DNA of 21,693 nucleotides from assembly GCA_020851915.1 (NCBI GenBank), contig JADZBT010000058.1, forward strand, positions 1-21,693. Reading direction: 5' to 3'. A program made the position numbers and the translations under genes. The notes under the pieces were generated by a model. The model had not been told where the DNA came from. It ran no database searches and saw nothing but the letters and a program-made list of their open reading frames with translations. The DNA comes from Alphaproteobacteria bacterium (lineage in GTDB: Bacteria > Pseudomonadota > Alphaproteobacteria > Rickettsiales > RI-342). Numbering within the stretch: position 1 is the first letter of the stretch; each line of letters opens with the position of its first letter. Shown one piece after another: positions 1 to 7,595 of this stretch.

Positions 1-1314
1 GACGACATCAGCCGGTTGGCTCGCGGCCTGAAGGCGCATCTCGAATTACGGATGGCGATTCAGGACGCCGGTGGCGTTTTACAATCACCCTCCATCGAAT
101 TCGGTGAAGATTCGGACAGCCAGCTGGTGGAAAACCTGCTGGCCAGCGTATCGCAGCATCAACGGCAGAAAAACGCCGAGCAGGTAAAGAACCGAATGCG
201 TGCGCGACTGATGAACGGTTACTGGATATTGGGAGCGCCACGCGGCTATCGTATGGATAAGCGCCCCGGTCACGGAAAAATGCTGGTACGGGACGAACCG
301 CTGGCCTCCATTATTCAGGAGGCGCTGGAAGGCTTCGCCACGGATCGCTTCAGCACGCCTGTAGAGGTAAAGACCTTTCTGGAGCAACAGCCCGCTTTTC
401 CGAAAGATCGTAAAGGCGGCGTGCATATGCAGCGTGTGCTGGATATTCTGAACCGCCAGCTTTATTCAGGTTACTATGATTACCCGGAATGGAGCATCGG
501 CCTCACGCAGGGTAAACATGAAGCACTGATCAGCTTTGAAACCTTCAAGCGGATTCAGGATAAGCTCAACGGTCGCGCCAAAGTTCCGGCGAGGCATGAC
601 ATCAGCCATGATTTCCCGTTGCGCGGGTTCATCGTCTGCGATGGGTGCGGCGTGCCACTCAAATCATGCTGGACGAAAGGACGAAACGGGAAATACCCGT
701 ACTATCTCTGCCAGACAAAAAACTGCGAGCATTACGGCAAATCCGTAAAGCGGGACTACATCGAAAACGAATTCGAGCAGCTGCTGATAGACGTAACTCC
801 CTCCGAAGCGCTGGTGGGCATGGTGGACGAGATGATCGAAAAGCTGTCCGGCATGTGGGCGGATCAAAACGGAGAACGCCTCCGGGAACTACGGCATCAG
901 GTGCGGCTGGTGGAAACCAAAGTGGAGCAGTTTCTGGATCGCATCGCCGTGGCCGATAGCGCGATACTGATCACCAGCTACGAACGCCAGATCAAAAATC
1001 TTGAAGAACAACGCCTCGTTTTACGGGAGCGCATCCAAAAATGCGGCACGGTGGACAGACAAGTCGGCGAAACGGCTAGAACCGCTTTGCAATTTCTCGC
1101 AAAGCCTTATGAACGTTGGGTTTCCGGCGATTTGCCTACCCGTAGATTGGTACTAAAAGCGACCTTTGCACGCCCTTTGGCCTATCACAGAAAGGAGGGG
1201 TATAGAACCGCCGCTCTCTCGCTCCCTTTCTCGCTTTTAAGGGGTTTTTCGGACAATGAGTCCGTATTGGTGCCCAGAAGAGGACTTGAACCTCCACGAC
1301 CTTGCGATCGCTAG
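1..1314 (+). CDS. Large serine site-specific recombinase, 5' end outside window
   Basis: This is the C-terminal 437 residues of a large serine recombinase, an enzyme that integrates or excises mobile DNA by a serine-linked double-strand exchange. The frame is open from base 1 and begins with DDISRLARGL, the end of the resolvase-type catalytic domain, so the catalytic serine lies off the window. A recombinase domain follows (GAPRGYRMDK and the region after it). Next comes a zinc ribbon with C213-x2-C216 and C237-x4-C242 (visible residue numbers), then a predicted coiled coil at about residues 285-350, the standard order for this family. The last 15 residues (VPRRGLEPPRPCDR region) are encoded antisense to the tRNA-Leu 3' half, and the TAG stop lies inside the tRNA. 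This suggests the gene sits at the end of an element integrated at that tRNA. The family call is firm; the element itself is not visible. Confidence 0.93.
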   Translation, partial: DDISRLARGLKAHLELRMAIQDAGGVLQSPSIEFGEDSDSQLVENLLASVSQHQRQKNAEQVKNRMRARLMNGYWILGAPRGYRMDKRPGHGKMLVRDEPLASIIQEALEGFATDRFSTPVEVKTFLEQQPAFPKDRKGGVHMQRVLDILNRQLYSGYYDYPEWSIGLTQGKHEALISFETFKRIQDKLNGRAKVPARHDISHDFPLRGFIVCDGCGVPLKSCWTKGRNGKYPYYLCQTKNCEHYGKSVKRDYIENEFEQLLIDVTPSEALVGMVDEMIEKLSGMWADQNGERLRELRHQVRLVETKVEQFLDRIAVADSAILITSYERQIKNLEEQRLVLRERIQKCGTVDRQVGETARTALQFLAKPYERWVSGDLPTRRLVLKATFARPLAYHRKEGYRTAALSLPFSLLRGFSDNESVLVPRRGLEPPRPCDR

Positions 1315-1354
1315 CACCTGAAGCTAGTGCGTCTACCAATTCCGCCATCTGGGC
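1268..1354 (-). tRNA. tRNA-Leu, anticodon CAG, CCA encoded
   Basis: The reverse complement folds as a complete class II tRNA of 87 nt. The acceptor stem is GCCCAGA/TCTGGGC, followed by discriminator A and an encoded CCA. The D-arm contains the usual GG in AATTGGTAGAC. The anticodon stem CTAGC/GCTAG encloses the loop TTCAGGT, giving anticodon CAG, which reads CUG leucine codons. A long variable arm around CGATCGCAAGGTCG and a T-arm with loop TTCAAGT complete it. The 3' half overlaps, on the other strand, the end of the serine recombinase gene, so this tRNA is probably the attachment target. A strong promoter lies just upstream. Confidence 0.96.
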
Positions 1355-1386
1355 ACAGGGGGGATATTACCCGGTAGAGGGGGCCT

Positions 1387-1415
1387 TATATATTCAGCGT
1401 GCATCGGGATGTCAA
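1387..1415 (-). promoter_or_regulatory. Sigma70 promoter of the tRNA-Leu gene
   Basis: On the minus strand a perfect -35 box TTGACA (1410-1415) is followed by a 17-nt spacer and a -10 box TATATA (1387-1392). Transcription would start near 1380, about 26 nt before the tRNA 5' end at 1354. The near-consensus boxes and ideal spacing fit a strongly expressed stable RNA gene. Confidence 0.8.
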
Positions 1416-1452
1416 TGAAATTAGGGGGGTGGGATTACAGCAAATTCCGGAC

Positions 1453-1490
1453 AAAAAAAATGACCTGTGTTTCCACAGATCATTTTTTTT
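1453..1490 (-). terminator. Rho-independent terminator, probably bidirectional
   Basis: A ten-pair hairpin with a short loop (stem halves ATGACCTGTG and CACAGATCAT on the plus strand) is flanked by an A-run on the left (1453-1460) and a T-run on the right (1483-1490). On the minus strand the one mismatch becomes a G-U pair, so the stem is unbroken and is followed by eight U residues. It lies just past the end of the leftward membrane protein gene (1529-1900) and before the tRNA promoter, so its likely job is to end that transcript. Confidence 0.85.
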
Positions 1491-1528
1491 GCTCCTTTCC
1501 CCGCCATTTGAAGGAAGGGGGGGTTGCT

Positions 1529-1900
1529 CTAGTCTTCATTGAGCCACCACAGCAACGCTCCCAGCAGGAGCACCACCACCACGATGATTGCCGTGGCGTA
1601 TGTCGGGGCCCAGAGCCACAATCCGATCGGCACGCCCGCCCCGATGAAATACAGGGGCAGCCACACCAGCGGGAAGTAGATGGCCCACGCTCTGCCGGTT
1701 CGCCCGAGCCCTACCACAGTCAACGTCACCACGATTGACGGGTAGAAAGCACATATCCAAAGGATGATTAACTCCAGTGGATAGTAGGGCTTTGCTTCTG
1801 CCATCGGAGTCGCCCATTTGGCGAACTCAATCAGCAGTGGCTGCAATACCCCGAACGTAAATGGGGCAAGCAGGAAAAATTGAGCATCTCTTTTGCTCAT
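1529..1900 (-). CDS. Small integral membrane protein of unknown function
   Basis: I do not recognise this 123-residue protein. Three hydrophobic segments are clear: about residues 42-64 (LIILWICAFYPSIVVTL), 72-92 (WAIYFPLVWLPLYFIGAG) and 97-119 (LWLWAPTYATAIIVVVVLLL). A weaker one near residues 8-26 might make a fourth. There is no obvious signal peptide, catalytic motif or cysteine pattern. The start is supported by GAGGAGG seven bases upstream of the ATG, one of the best ribosome sites in the window, and a Rho-independent terminator follows the stop. It therefore looks like a real, monocistronic gene. Its neighbours, a tRNA and a glutathione transferase gene, give no functional hint. Confidence 0.72.
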   Translation of the reverse strand: MSKRDAQFFLLAPFTFGVLQPLLIEFAKWATPMAEAKPYYPLELIILWICAFYPSIVVTLTVVGLGRTGRAWAIYFPLVWLPLYFIGAGVPIGLWLWAPTYATAIIVVVVLLLGALLWWLNED

Positions 1901-2056
1901 GTCAGGCCTCCTCAGACCTTTTTATTTTTCTTGTTCTTCTGATACAGGAGGCACGCCACTCAAGGTAAACCTTGAGGCAATGATGCGAAAAAAGGCGGAT
2001 GAGAATCACCGGCCTGTATGTTCAAGAAGAACAAAGAAATTGAAGGTATTATACGC

Positions 2057-2074
2057 AAAATCGGTTACGATTTT
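2057..2074. repeat. Perfect inverted repeat in the gap upstream of the gst gene
   Basis: The seven-base arms AAAATCG and CGATTTT flank GTTA. They lie in the 247-base gap between the divergent membrane protein gene (start 1900) and gst (start 2148). The palindrome could be an operator or a weak hairpin; it lacks the GC-rich stem of a terminator. Elsewhere in this gap I see only a weak promoter-like TTGAAC (2112-2117) with GATAAC (2133-2138), spaced 15 nt. Confidence 0.35.
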
Positions 2075-2147
2075 GTTACAAAGAGGATACCGCCGCAGGC
2101 AATCGTCCCGCTTGAACCAACCGCCGCATTCCGATAACACTGTAGGG

Positions 2148-2816
2148 ATGCGTACGCTCTATCACAGCCCCCTCTGCCCTGCGAGCCGGAAGATCCGCGT
2201 GACCCTCGCAGAGAAAGACTTGCGCTTTGAATTAAAAGAAGAAAATTACTGGGAGCGCCGCCGGGAGTTCGTAAAACTCAACCCCGCCTGCGAAACGCCC
2301 GTACTGGTCGACACCGATGGCACAGTGCTGGCCGAGAGCATCGCCATCAATGAATTTCTCGAGGAACGCTACACGGACGTTAACCTCATCGGCAAATCCT
2401 CCACCGAAAAGGCCGAGGTGCGGCGACTGGTACTGTGGTTCGACCTGAAATTTAACCACGAAGTAACCCGCAACCTTCTCTACGAAAAATTCTTCAAGCG
2501 CCTAATGGGCTACGGCGAACCCAATTCCGACGCCATCCGCGCCGGAAAATCCAACATTCTCTACCACCTCGATTACATCGCCTTCCTCACCCGCAAGCGC
2601 AAATGGCTGGCAGGCGACCGCCTGTCGCTGGCCGACATCGCAGCGGCCTCACACCTCTCGGTGCTCGACTATTTCGCCGATGTACCGTGGGAGCATAATA
2701 AGGACGCCAAGGAGTGGTACGCGCTGGTCAAGTCGCGCCCGAGCTTCCGCGACATATTGCAAGACCGCGTATCCTCGATACGCCCCGCTGCCCACTATGA
2801 CAACCCGGATTTCTGA
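2148..2816 (+). CDS. Glutathione S-transferase family protein
   Basis: This 222-residue protein has the length and two-part architecture of a cytosolic glutathione transferase. The N-terminal thioredoxin-like domain (about residues 1-78) starts with LYHSPLCPASRKIR, where Cys10 or Ser13 may act at the active site. It also has the cis-proline motif CETPVLVD (Pro51) and AESIAI, whose Ser64 normally holds the glutathione glutamyl group. The helical C-terminal domain carries LSLADIAAASHL with the usual N-capping Asp163. The frame is open much further upstream, but family similarity begins at the ATG used here. No good ribosome site precedes it, so a leaderless or weakly initiated transcript is possible. 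It overlaps queG by 20 nt. The substrate cannot be deduced. Confidence 0.88.
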   Translation: MRTLYHSPLCPASRKIRVTLAEKDLRFELKEENYWERRREFVKLNPACETPVLVDTDGTVLAESIAINEFLEERYTDVNLIGKSSTEKAEVRRLVLWFDLKFNHEVTRNLLYEKFFKRLMGYGEPNSDAIRAGKSNILYHLDYIAFLTRKRKWLAGDRLSLADIAAASHLSVLDYFADVPWEHNKDAKEWYALVKSRPSFRDILQDRVSSIRPAAHYDNPDF

Positions 2817-3933
2817 CCCGGACGCACTCAAGCACTTCATCCGCGCCCGCGCCCACGCGCTTGGTTTCGACGCGGTGGGATTCGCCCCTGCCGCGCTTCC
2901 GCCGCACGCCGCTGCCGACCTCCGCGCCTTCGTGGCGGGAGGCCATCACGGCGACATGGAGTGGATGGAAGAAAAACTGGATCGGCGGGAATCGCCACGC
3001 GCGCTCTGGCCGGAGGTGCGCTCCATCATCGTGCTGGGCATGAATTATGGCCCGAAGGATAATCCGCTGGAACGCCTGCGCGATACGGAACGCGGCGTGA
3101 TCTCCGTCTATGCCGAGCGCGAGGACTACCACGACGTCATCAAGGGAAAACTCAAGACCCTCGCCGGGCAGATCGGCGCGCAGGCGGGCGGCGAGGTCAA
3201 AGTGTTCGTGGATACCGCCCCCGTAATGGAAAAACCCATTGCCGCAATGACACGCTTGGGCTGGCAGGGCAAGCATAGCTGCATCGTGTCGCGCGATTTC
3301 GGTTCCTGGCTGTTCCTGGGTGAAATATTCACCACGCTGGAGATACCGCCCGATACACCGGAGCCGGATCATTGCGGCCAATGCACGCGCTGCCTCGACA
3401 TCTGCTCGACCGATGCCTTCATCGGCCCGCATAAGCTCGATGCAACGCGCTGCATCTCCTACCTCACCATCGAGCATAAGGGACATATCGCCCGCGAGTT
3501 CCGTATCCCCATGGGCAACCGCATCTATGGCTGCGACGACTGCCTCGCCGTCTGCCCCTGGAACAAGTTCGCCCACGCCGCGCGCGAAATACGCCTGCAA
3601 CCCATGGAAGCACTGGCGCGTCCCATGCTGGCGGAACTGCTCACGCTGGACGATGCCGGATTCCGCGCACTATTCCGCAAAACCCCCGTTCAACGCATCG
3701 GGCGTGATCGCTTCATCCGCAACACCCTGATCGCCGCAGGCAATAGCGGCGATACGGCACTGATACCGCATGCCGAGAAGTTGCTGTTCGACCCCTCCCC
3801 CCTCGTTCGGGCGATGGCGGTATGGGCGCTATCCCTGCTAATGCCTGCCCCGGATTTTGCAATATTGCAACAGCGGCATGCCTCGCAGGAGCGCGACCCC
3901 ACCGTGCAAACCGAATGGGTGCTGGAAAGTTAG
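2797..3933 (+). CDS. queG: Epoxyqueuosine reductase QueG
   Basis: QueG reduces epoxyqueuosine to queuosine at the wobble position of Asp, Asn, His and Tyr tRNAs, the last step of queuosine synthesis, using cobalamin and two [4Fe-4S] clusters. The 378-residue product has the N-terminal cobalamin-binding region with VDTAPVMEK, where Asp139 matches the conserved catalytic acid. It also has the eight cluster cysteines C193, C196, C199, C203, C219, C246, C249 and C253. The C-terminal part (about 305-360) looks like the HEAT-type tail of the family. The ATG lies inside the end of gst, a 20-nt overlap that suggests translational coupling. Longer upstream starts would fall in the gst coding region and add a tail unlike the family. 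Confidence 0.96.
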   Translation: MTTRISDPDALKHFIRARAHALGFDAVGFAPAALPPHAAADLRAFVAGGHHGDMEWMEEKLDRRESPRALWPEVRSIIVLGMNYGPKDNPLERLRDTERGVISVYAEREDYHDVIKGKLKTLAGQIGAQAGGEVKVFVDTAPVMEKPIAAMTRLGWQGKHSCIVSRDFGSWLFLGEIFTTLEIPPDTPEPDHCGQCTRCLDICSTDAFIGPHKLDATRCISYLTIEHKGHIAREFRIPMGNRIYGCDDCLAVCPWNKFAHAAREIRLQPMEALARPMLAELLTLDDAGFRALFRKTPVQRIGRDRFIRNTLIAAGNSGDTALIPHAEKLLFDPSPLVRAMAVWALSLLMPAPDFAILQQRHASQERDPTVQTEWVLES

Positions 3934-3981
3934 CGTTTCTCCCCGTATGATGGCAGGCGCAGGGAAAGGAATCGGGCATCC

Positions 3982-4242
3982 ATGGCTGACATCGTGATAT
4001 ACACCACGCCGGTATGTCCTTATTGCACGCACGCCAAAGCATTGCTCGGCAGAAAAGGCATCACCGTCATCACCGAGATCAACGTGGCAGAAAGCGATGC
4101 TCTGCGCGAAGAGATGATGCGTAAAGCCGGTGGGCGCAAGACCGTTCCACAGATATTCATCAACGGCACGCATGTCGGCGGATTCGACGACCTGAGCGCC
4201 CTTGATCAGGCCGGGAAGCTCGATGCCATGATCGCTACATAA
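3982..4242 (+). CDS. grxC: Glutaredoxin 3 (GrxC type)
   Basis: This is an 86-residue dithiol glutaredoxin, a glutathione-dependent disulfide reductase of the cytoplasm. The active site CPYC is at residues 12-15, the cis-proline motif TVPQIFI at 54-60 and the glutathione-binding GGFDDL at 66-71. Length and motifs match bacterial GrxC. A ribosome site (AAAGGAA) lies upstream of the ATG. It follows queG by 48 nt and precedes ggt by 11 nt, so it is probably transcribed with both. The dithiol centre distinguishes it from the monothiol GrxD used in Fe-S delivery. Confidence 0.95.
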   Translation: MADIVIYTTPVCPYCTHAKALLGRKGITVITEINVAESDALREEMMRKAGGRKTVPQIFINGTHVGGFDDLSALDQAGKLDAMIAT

Positions 4243-4253
4243 AAGGTTTTCTT

Positions 4254-5930
4254 ATGATGCTTCGCCATCTGTCATGTTTTGCGCTCTGCGCGCTCTTTAC
4301 CCTCCCGGCCCATGCGGCGGAGGAAGTATCACAACGCACCGCCACCCATGCCATCGAACAGATGGTCGCCTCGGCGCACCCGCTGGCCACGCAGGCCGGA
4401 CTCGAAATACTCCGCAAAGGCGGAAACGCCATGGACGCCGCCATCGCCGTGCAGATGGTGTTGAACGTCGTGGAACCGCAATCCTCCGGCATCGGCGGCG
4501 GCGGCTTCCTGCTTTATTACGACACGATCAACGCGAAGACCAATAGCTATGACGGCCGCGAAACCGCGCCCGAGGGCATAAAAGAGACCGCTTTCGTTTC
4601 TTCGGATGGGAAACCGATCCCGTTCCTTGAGGCTGCGGCCGGCGGAAGGGCCGTGGGAACTCCGGGACTCCTGAAAATGCTGTGGGAAGCCCACAAGGCA
4701 CACGGCAAGCTGCAATGGAATTTCCTGTTCGATACCGCCATCCAACTGGCGGAAAGTGGCTTTCCCGTATCTCCGCGCCTGCATGGCGACGTAGCGGACG
4801 CCCCCTATCTGGCCAAATTCCCGCCCGCCTCGAAACTCTATACCGGAGGTAAGCAGCTGGAAGGAAAGGCTGTAGACAGCACCCTGAAAAATCCCGAACT
4901 GGCAGCAACGTTACGCACCATTGCGCTTCAGGGTATCGACCCGTTCTATTCGGGCCGGATCGCCGAGGATATTGTGAAGGCGGTGAAGGAATCCCCCGCC
5001 AATCCCGGGGCCCTGAGTCTTGAAGACCTGAGCGATTACGAAGTAAAAGAACGGGAGCCGATATGCCTTCCCTACCGGGTGTATCTGGTGTGCACCATGC
5101 CGCCTCCCAGCTCGGGCATCACCCTGTTGCAGGCGCTGGGAATGCTCGAAAAGTTCGACCTTCAGACCTACAAGCCCACAGAGCCGAAAACCATCCACGT
5201 CGTTTCGGATGCGTTACGTCTGGCATTCGCAGATCGCGAAGCGCAGATCGGCGATCCGGATTTTGAGAGTATTCGCGTAAATCGCCTGCTCGATAAAGCG
5301 TACCTGTCGGAGAGAGCGGCTCTTATCACGCCGGATAAAGCGGTTGATACCCTCACCCCCGGCACAGCGAGCGAACCGCCTTCCACCACCCATATCAGTG
5401 TGGTGGACAAGGATGGCAATGCCGTAAGCCTCACCTCCAGTATCGAGCATGTGTTTGGCTCGGGTATTCTGGTAGATGGCTTCATGCTCAATAATCAGAT
5501 GACCGATTTCTCCTTCACCGCCTATGTGAATGGCAAGCTGTCGCCTAATCGCGTGGAGCCCGGGAAGCGCCCGCGCAGCTCGATGTCCCCCACGATGGTG
5601 TTCGGGCCAGATGGAAAGCTGTTCCTGGTGATCGGCTCCCCGGGAGGACAGCATATCGTGTCCTATGTATTACAAACCCTGCTTGGGGTTCTGGATTGGG
5701 GGCTCGATATTCAGCAGGCCATCAACCAGCCGCACTATGCCGTGGCGGGCAATACGATAAAGCTGGAGGAAAATTCTCCGCTGGCGCAGTATCGGCGCAC
5801 TCTGGAGGCCATGGGACATAAGGCAGAAGAAGCAAAATTGAATAGCGGATTGTATGGTATACAGCGCGAGCAGAATTTCCTGACGGGCGGCGCCGATGCA
5901 CGGCGCGAGGGTACTGCGGAGGGGAACTGA
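4254..5930 (+). CDS. ggt: Gamma-glutamyltranspeptidase precursor
   Basis: The enzyme hydrolyses or transfers the gamma-glutamyl group of glutathione, normally in the periplasm. The 558-residue precursor starts with a signal peptide (MMLRHLSCFALCALFTLPAHA, likely cut near residue 21). The large subunit contains GGNAMDAAIA and GIGGGGFLLYYD, with substrate-binding Arg102 in GRETAP. The self-cleavage site and nucleophile is Thr378, in STTHISVVDKDGNAVSL. The small subunit has NNQMTDF, the GKRPRSSMSPTMV loop (Ser442-Ser443) and GSPGG (461-465) forming the oxyanion region. All elements needed for autoprocessing are present. Two adjacent ATG codons (4254 and 4257) are possible starts. It lies 11 nt after grxC and ends convergently with the next gene. 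Confidence 0.95.
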   Translation: MMLRHLSCFALCALFTLPAHAAEEVSQRTATHAIEQMVASAHPLATQAGLEILRKGGNAMDAAIAVQMVLNVVEPQSSGIGGGGFLLYYDTINAKTNSYDGRETAPEGIKETAFVSSDGKPIPFLEAAAGGRAVGTPGLLKMLWEAHKAHGKLQWNFLFDTAIQLAESGFPVSPRLHGDVADAPYLAKFPPASKLYTGGKQLEGKAVDSTLKNPELAATLRTIALQGIDPFYSGRIAEDIVKAVKESPANPGALSLEDLSDYEVKEREPICLPYRVYLVCTMPPPSSGITLLQALGMLEKFDLQTYKPTEPKTIHVVSDALRLAFADREAQIGDPDFESIRVNRLLDKAYLSERAALITPDKAVDTLTPGTASEPPSTTHISVVDKDGNAVSLTSSIEHVFGSGILVDGFMLNNQMTDFSFTAYVNGKLSPNRVEPGKRPRSSMSPTMVFGPDGKLFLVIGSPGGQHIVSYVLQTLLGVLDWGLDIQQAINQPHYAVAGNTIKLEENSPLAQYRRTLEAMGHKAEEAKLNSGLYGIQREQNFLTGGADARREGTAEGN

Positions 5931-5931
5931 G

Positions 5932-5952
5932 CAAACCGCTTAGCGGCGTTTG
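5932..5952. terminator. Hairpin across two convergent stop codons
   Basis: CAAAC and CGC pair with GCG and GTTTG around a TTA loop, with a two-base bulge. The loop holds the stop codon of the leftward gene, and the hairpin begins just after the ggt stop. There is no clear T-run on either side, so this is at best a weak bidirectional terminator. Confidence 0.35.
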
Positions 5953-7565
5953 TCCTTAGGCGGGCCGCTTTCCTTTTTCAGATCTTTCTGCGCGTCTATT
6001 TCTTTGCTGTCCGCCATGAACGGCGTCAGTTTCTGGGAATTATTCTGCTTCTTTTCCCGATCCTCTTTCTTCTGCTCGCGCTCAGCACGCTCCTTGTCGA
6101 TCTGCAGGTCCTGTATCATCTCTTCAGACATACGCTGATCGGTCTCCTTGACCGTTCCCTTCTCGACATAACGCAACTGGGTCACGCGGAAACCAAGATT
6201 ACCGCCAGTCTTGACATACGCCGCCCGGAGAAACATTTTCATGTGCGCGTTGCTGGAGAACGTCACGTTACGGCCACGGCTCAGTATGTTGATGATGGCG
6301 GTCAGTGTCATCAGGCGTTTTTGCTGCGCTCCCACAGCCACCTCAAACTGCTGCTCCATCTCCTCGCCGCGACTATCCTCGCTACGGTTCGTTCCCGCTT
6401 TTTTGGCGGTTTCATCTTCTTCCGTCGAACCGCCGGTAGCGGGCATATCGATCTGCGGCTCCTCCACCGCTTTGTCGCCGAACTGCATCCGGCGTAGATA
6501 TTCGATGATCTCCCGCCCGGCCTCGACCGCCTCGACGCTTTCCCTCTGCGATATTTTCGCCTCGATCTCCTGCTTATTACCGCCGAGCTGCCTGACTTCC
6601 GGTGGTTTCGGGGGCATGAACTGCACCGGATTGGGAGCGGATACAGCGCTAATTCCGCGACTAAAATGTTCATGGAGGCGTGCGATGATCTGGGGTATGT
6701 AGGCCCCTGCATCGTTGATGAGTATGTTCATAATGCGCTTCCCGTGGATGCCCTGCATCACGCGACGCTTTTCCTGCAACTCAGCCAGCCGTTCCACCTC
6801 GCGGGTGACTTCGGGCATCAGGCGCACACGGGACACCTGTAACGGGACCATCACCGCATCCATCAACTGCGAGGCCAGCTCATGGCCGATATGATGCCCT
6901 GCCTCATAGATGTAGTTGCAGTCGAGCACGCTATACTGGGGCAGCAGCGGTGGCTGTCCGGAGGAGATAAGATGGCTGAGATTGAAATTGGCCTGCAACA
7001 GCGTCGCCACGTAGGGCGTCGCAACATCCACCGAGATGCGCTCAATATCGGCATGGCGCAAAAATAGCGGATTGGTGTGATCCACCTGAATGATAGAGGC
7101 GATGATGCGCTCCAGCTCGCGCCCCCGGAAATAGACCTCACACACCCTTTTGCCGTAACTATCCGCCTTCTGTCCGGCGTCTGCATAGCGCATTGGAGTG
7201 CTGATATAGCTGCTCTTCAGCACCTGCCCCAGACAGAAGCGCAGGATGGTCTCCATATGCGAGAAATAGCGATCCGCCTTCATGTCCTTCATCGACAGCA
7301 CATGCATGAAATCCTTGTCGCTGGCCAGCCGCATGTGGAAGCGGTCGCGGAAATACATGAGGTGACGGGGATAGGCCTGAGGCAACGGATTGGTGGCCTT
7401 CAGATAGCCCGCCATCCGCTGTTTCCCGGAGGCCAGCCCCTCATACAGCGCCAGACTGACGTCGGAACGATGGTGCGCGTAGCGGAACTTCTGCCCTTCC
7501 TTTACGGTGCGGGTGATCTGCTCCAGTATGCGGTCATGGTCGGTTCTGGTATGGCTGGCGGTCAT
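5940..7565 (-). CDS. Unrecognised 541-residue cytoplasmic protein
   Basis: I do not recognise this protein. It has no signal peptide and no membrane segment. Residues 1 to about 310 are a folded-looking region rich in His, Arg and Tyr, with phrases such as YPRHLMYFRDRFHMRLASDK and YIYEAGHHIGHELASQLMD. From about 320 to 400 comes a Pro- and acid-rich, probably disordered stretch (MPPKPPEVRQLGG, GGSTEEDETAKK). A second compact block at about 400-465 contains LMTLTAIINILSRGRNVTFS. The last 75 residues are highly charged and probably helical or disordered, ending in PPKDKRR. The HH and HE pairs near residues 220-230 resemble metal-binding patterns, but no known motif is complete. It lies 30 nt behind the DUF2610 gene and is probably co-transcribed with it and the NDUFS4-like gene. 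Confidence 0.75.
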   Translation of the reverse strand: MTASHTRTDHDRILEQITRTVKEGQKFRYAHHRSDVSLALYEGLASGKQRMAGYLKATNPLPQAYPRHLMYFRDRFHMRLASDKDFMHVLSMKDMKADRYFSHMETILRFCLGQVLKSSYISTPMRYADAGQKADSYGKRVCEVYFRGRELERIIASIIQVDHTNPLFLRHADIERISVDVATPYVATLLQANFNLSHLISSGQPPLLPQYSVLDCNYIYEAGHHIGHELASQLMDAVMVPLQVSRVRLMPEVTREVERLAELQEKRRVMQGIHGKRIMNILINDAGAYIPQIIARLHEHFSRGISAVSAPNPVQFMPPKPPEVRQLGGNKQEIEAKISQRESVEAVEAGREIIEYLRRMQFGDKAVEEPQIDMPATGGSTEEDETAKKAGTNRSEDSRGEEMEQQFEVAVGAQQKRLMTLTAIINILSRGRNVTFSSNAHMKMFLRAAYVKTGGNLGFRVTQLRYVEKGTVKETDQRMSEEMIQDLQIDKERAEREQKKEDREKKQNNSQKLTPFMADSKEIDAQKDLKKESGPPKDKRR

Positions 7566-7595
7566 GCAATGCTACGGTCTGCTCGCCTTTGTATA

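Noticed and set aside
1136..1348. Leftward open frame of 70 codons starting MAELVDALASGASDRK
   Set aside because: It is a translation of the tRNA-Leu gene itself, a familiar artefact, and runs on antisense to the recombinase.
2040..2071. Promoter-like TTGAAG and TACGAT upstream of gst
   Set aside because: The spacing is 20 nt and the -10 box overlaps the palindrome; the match is too poor.
1893..2147. N-terminal 85-codon extension of the glutathione transferase
   Set aside because: The frame is open, but the sequence is low-quality Arg/Lys text without similarity and it overlaps the regulatory gap and the neighbouring gene start.
2728..3600. Leftward open frame of 290 codons opposite queG
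   Set aside because: It is a shadow of queG, whose motifs are complete on the plus strand; no ribosome site or family features.
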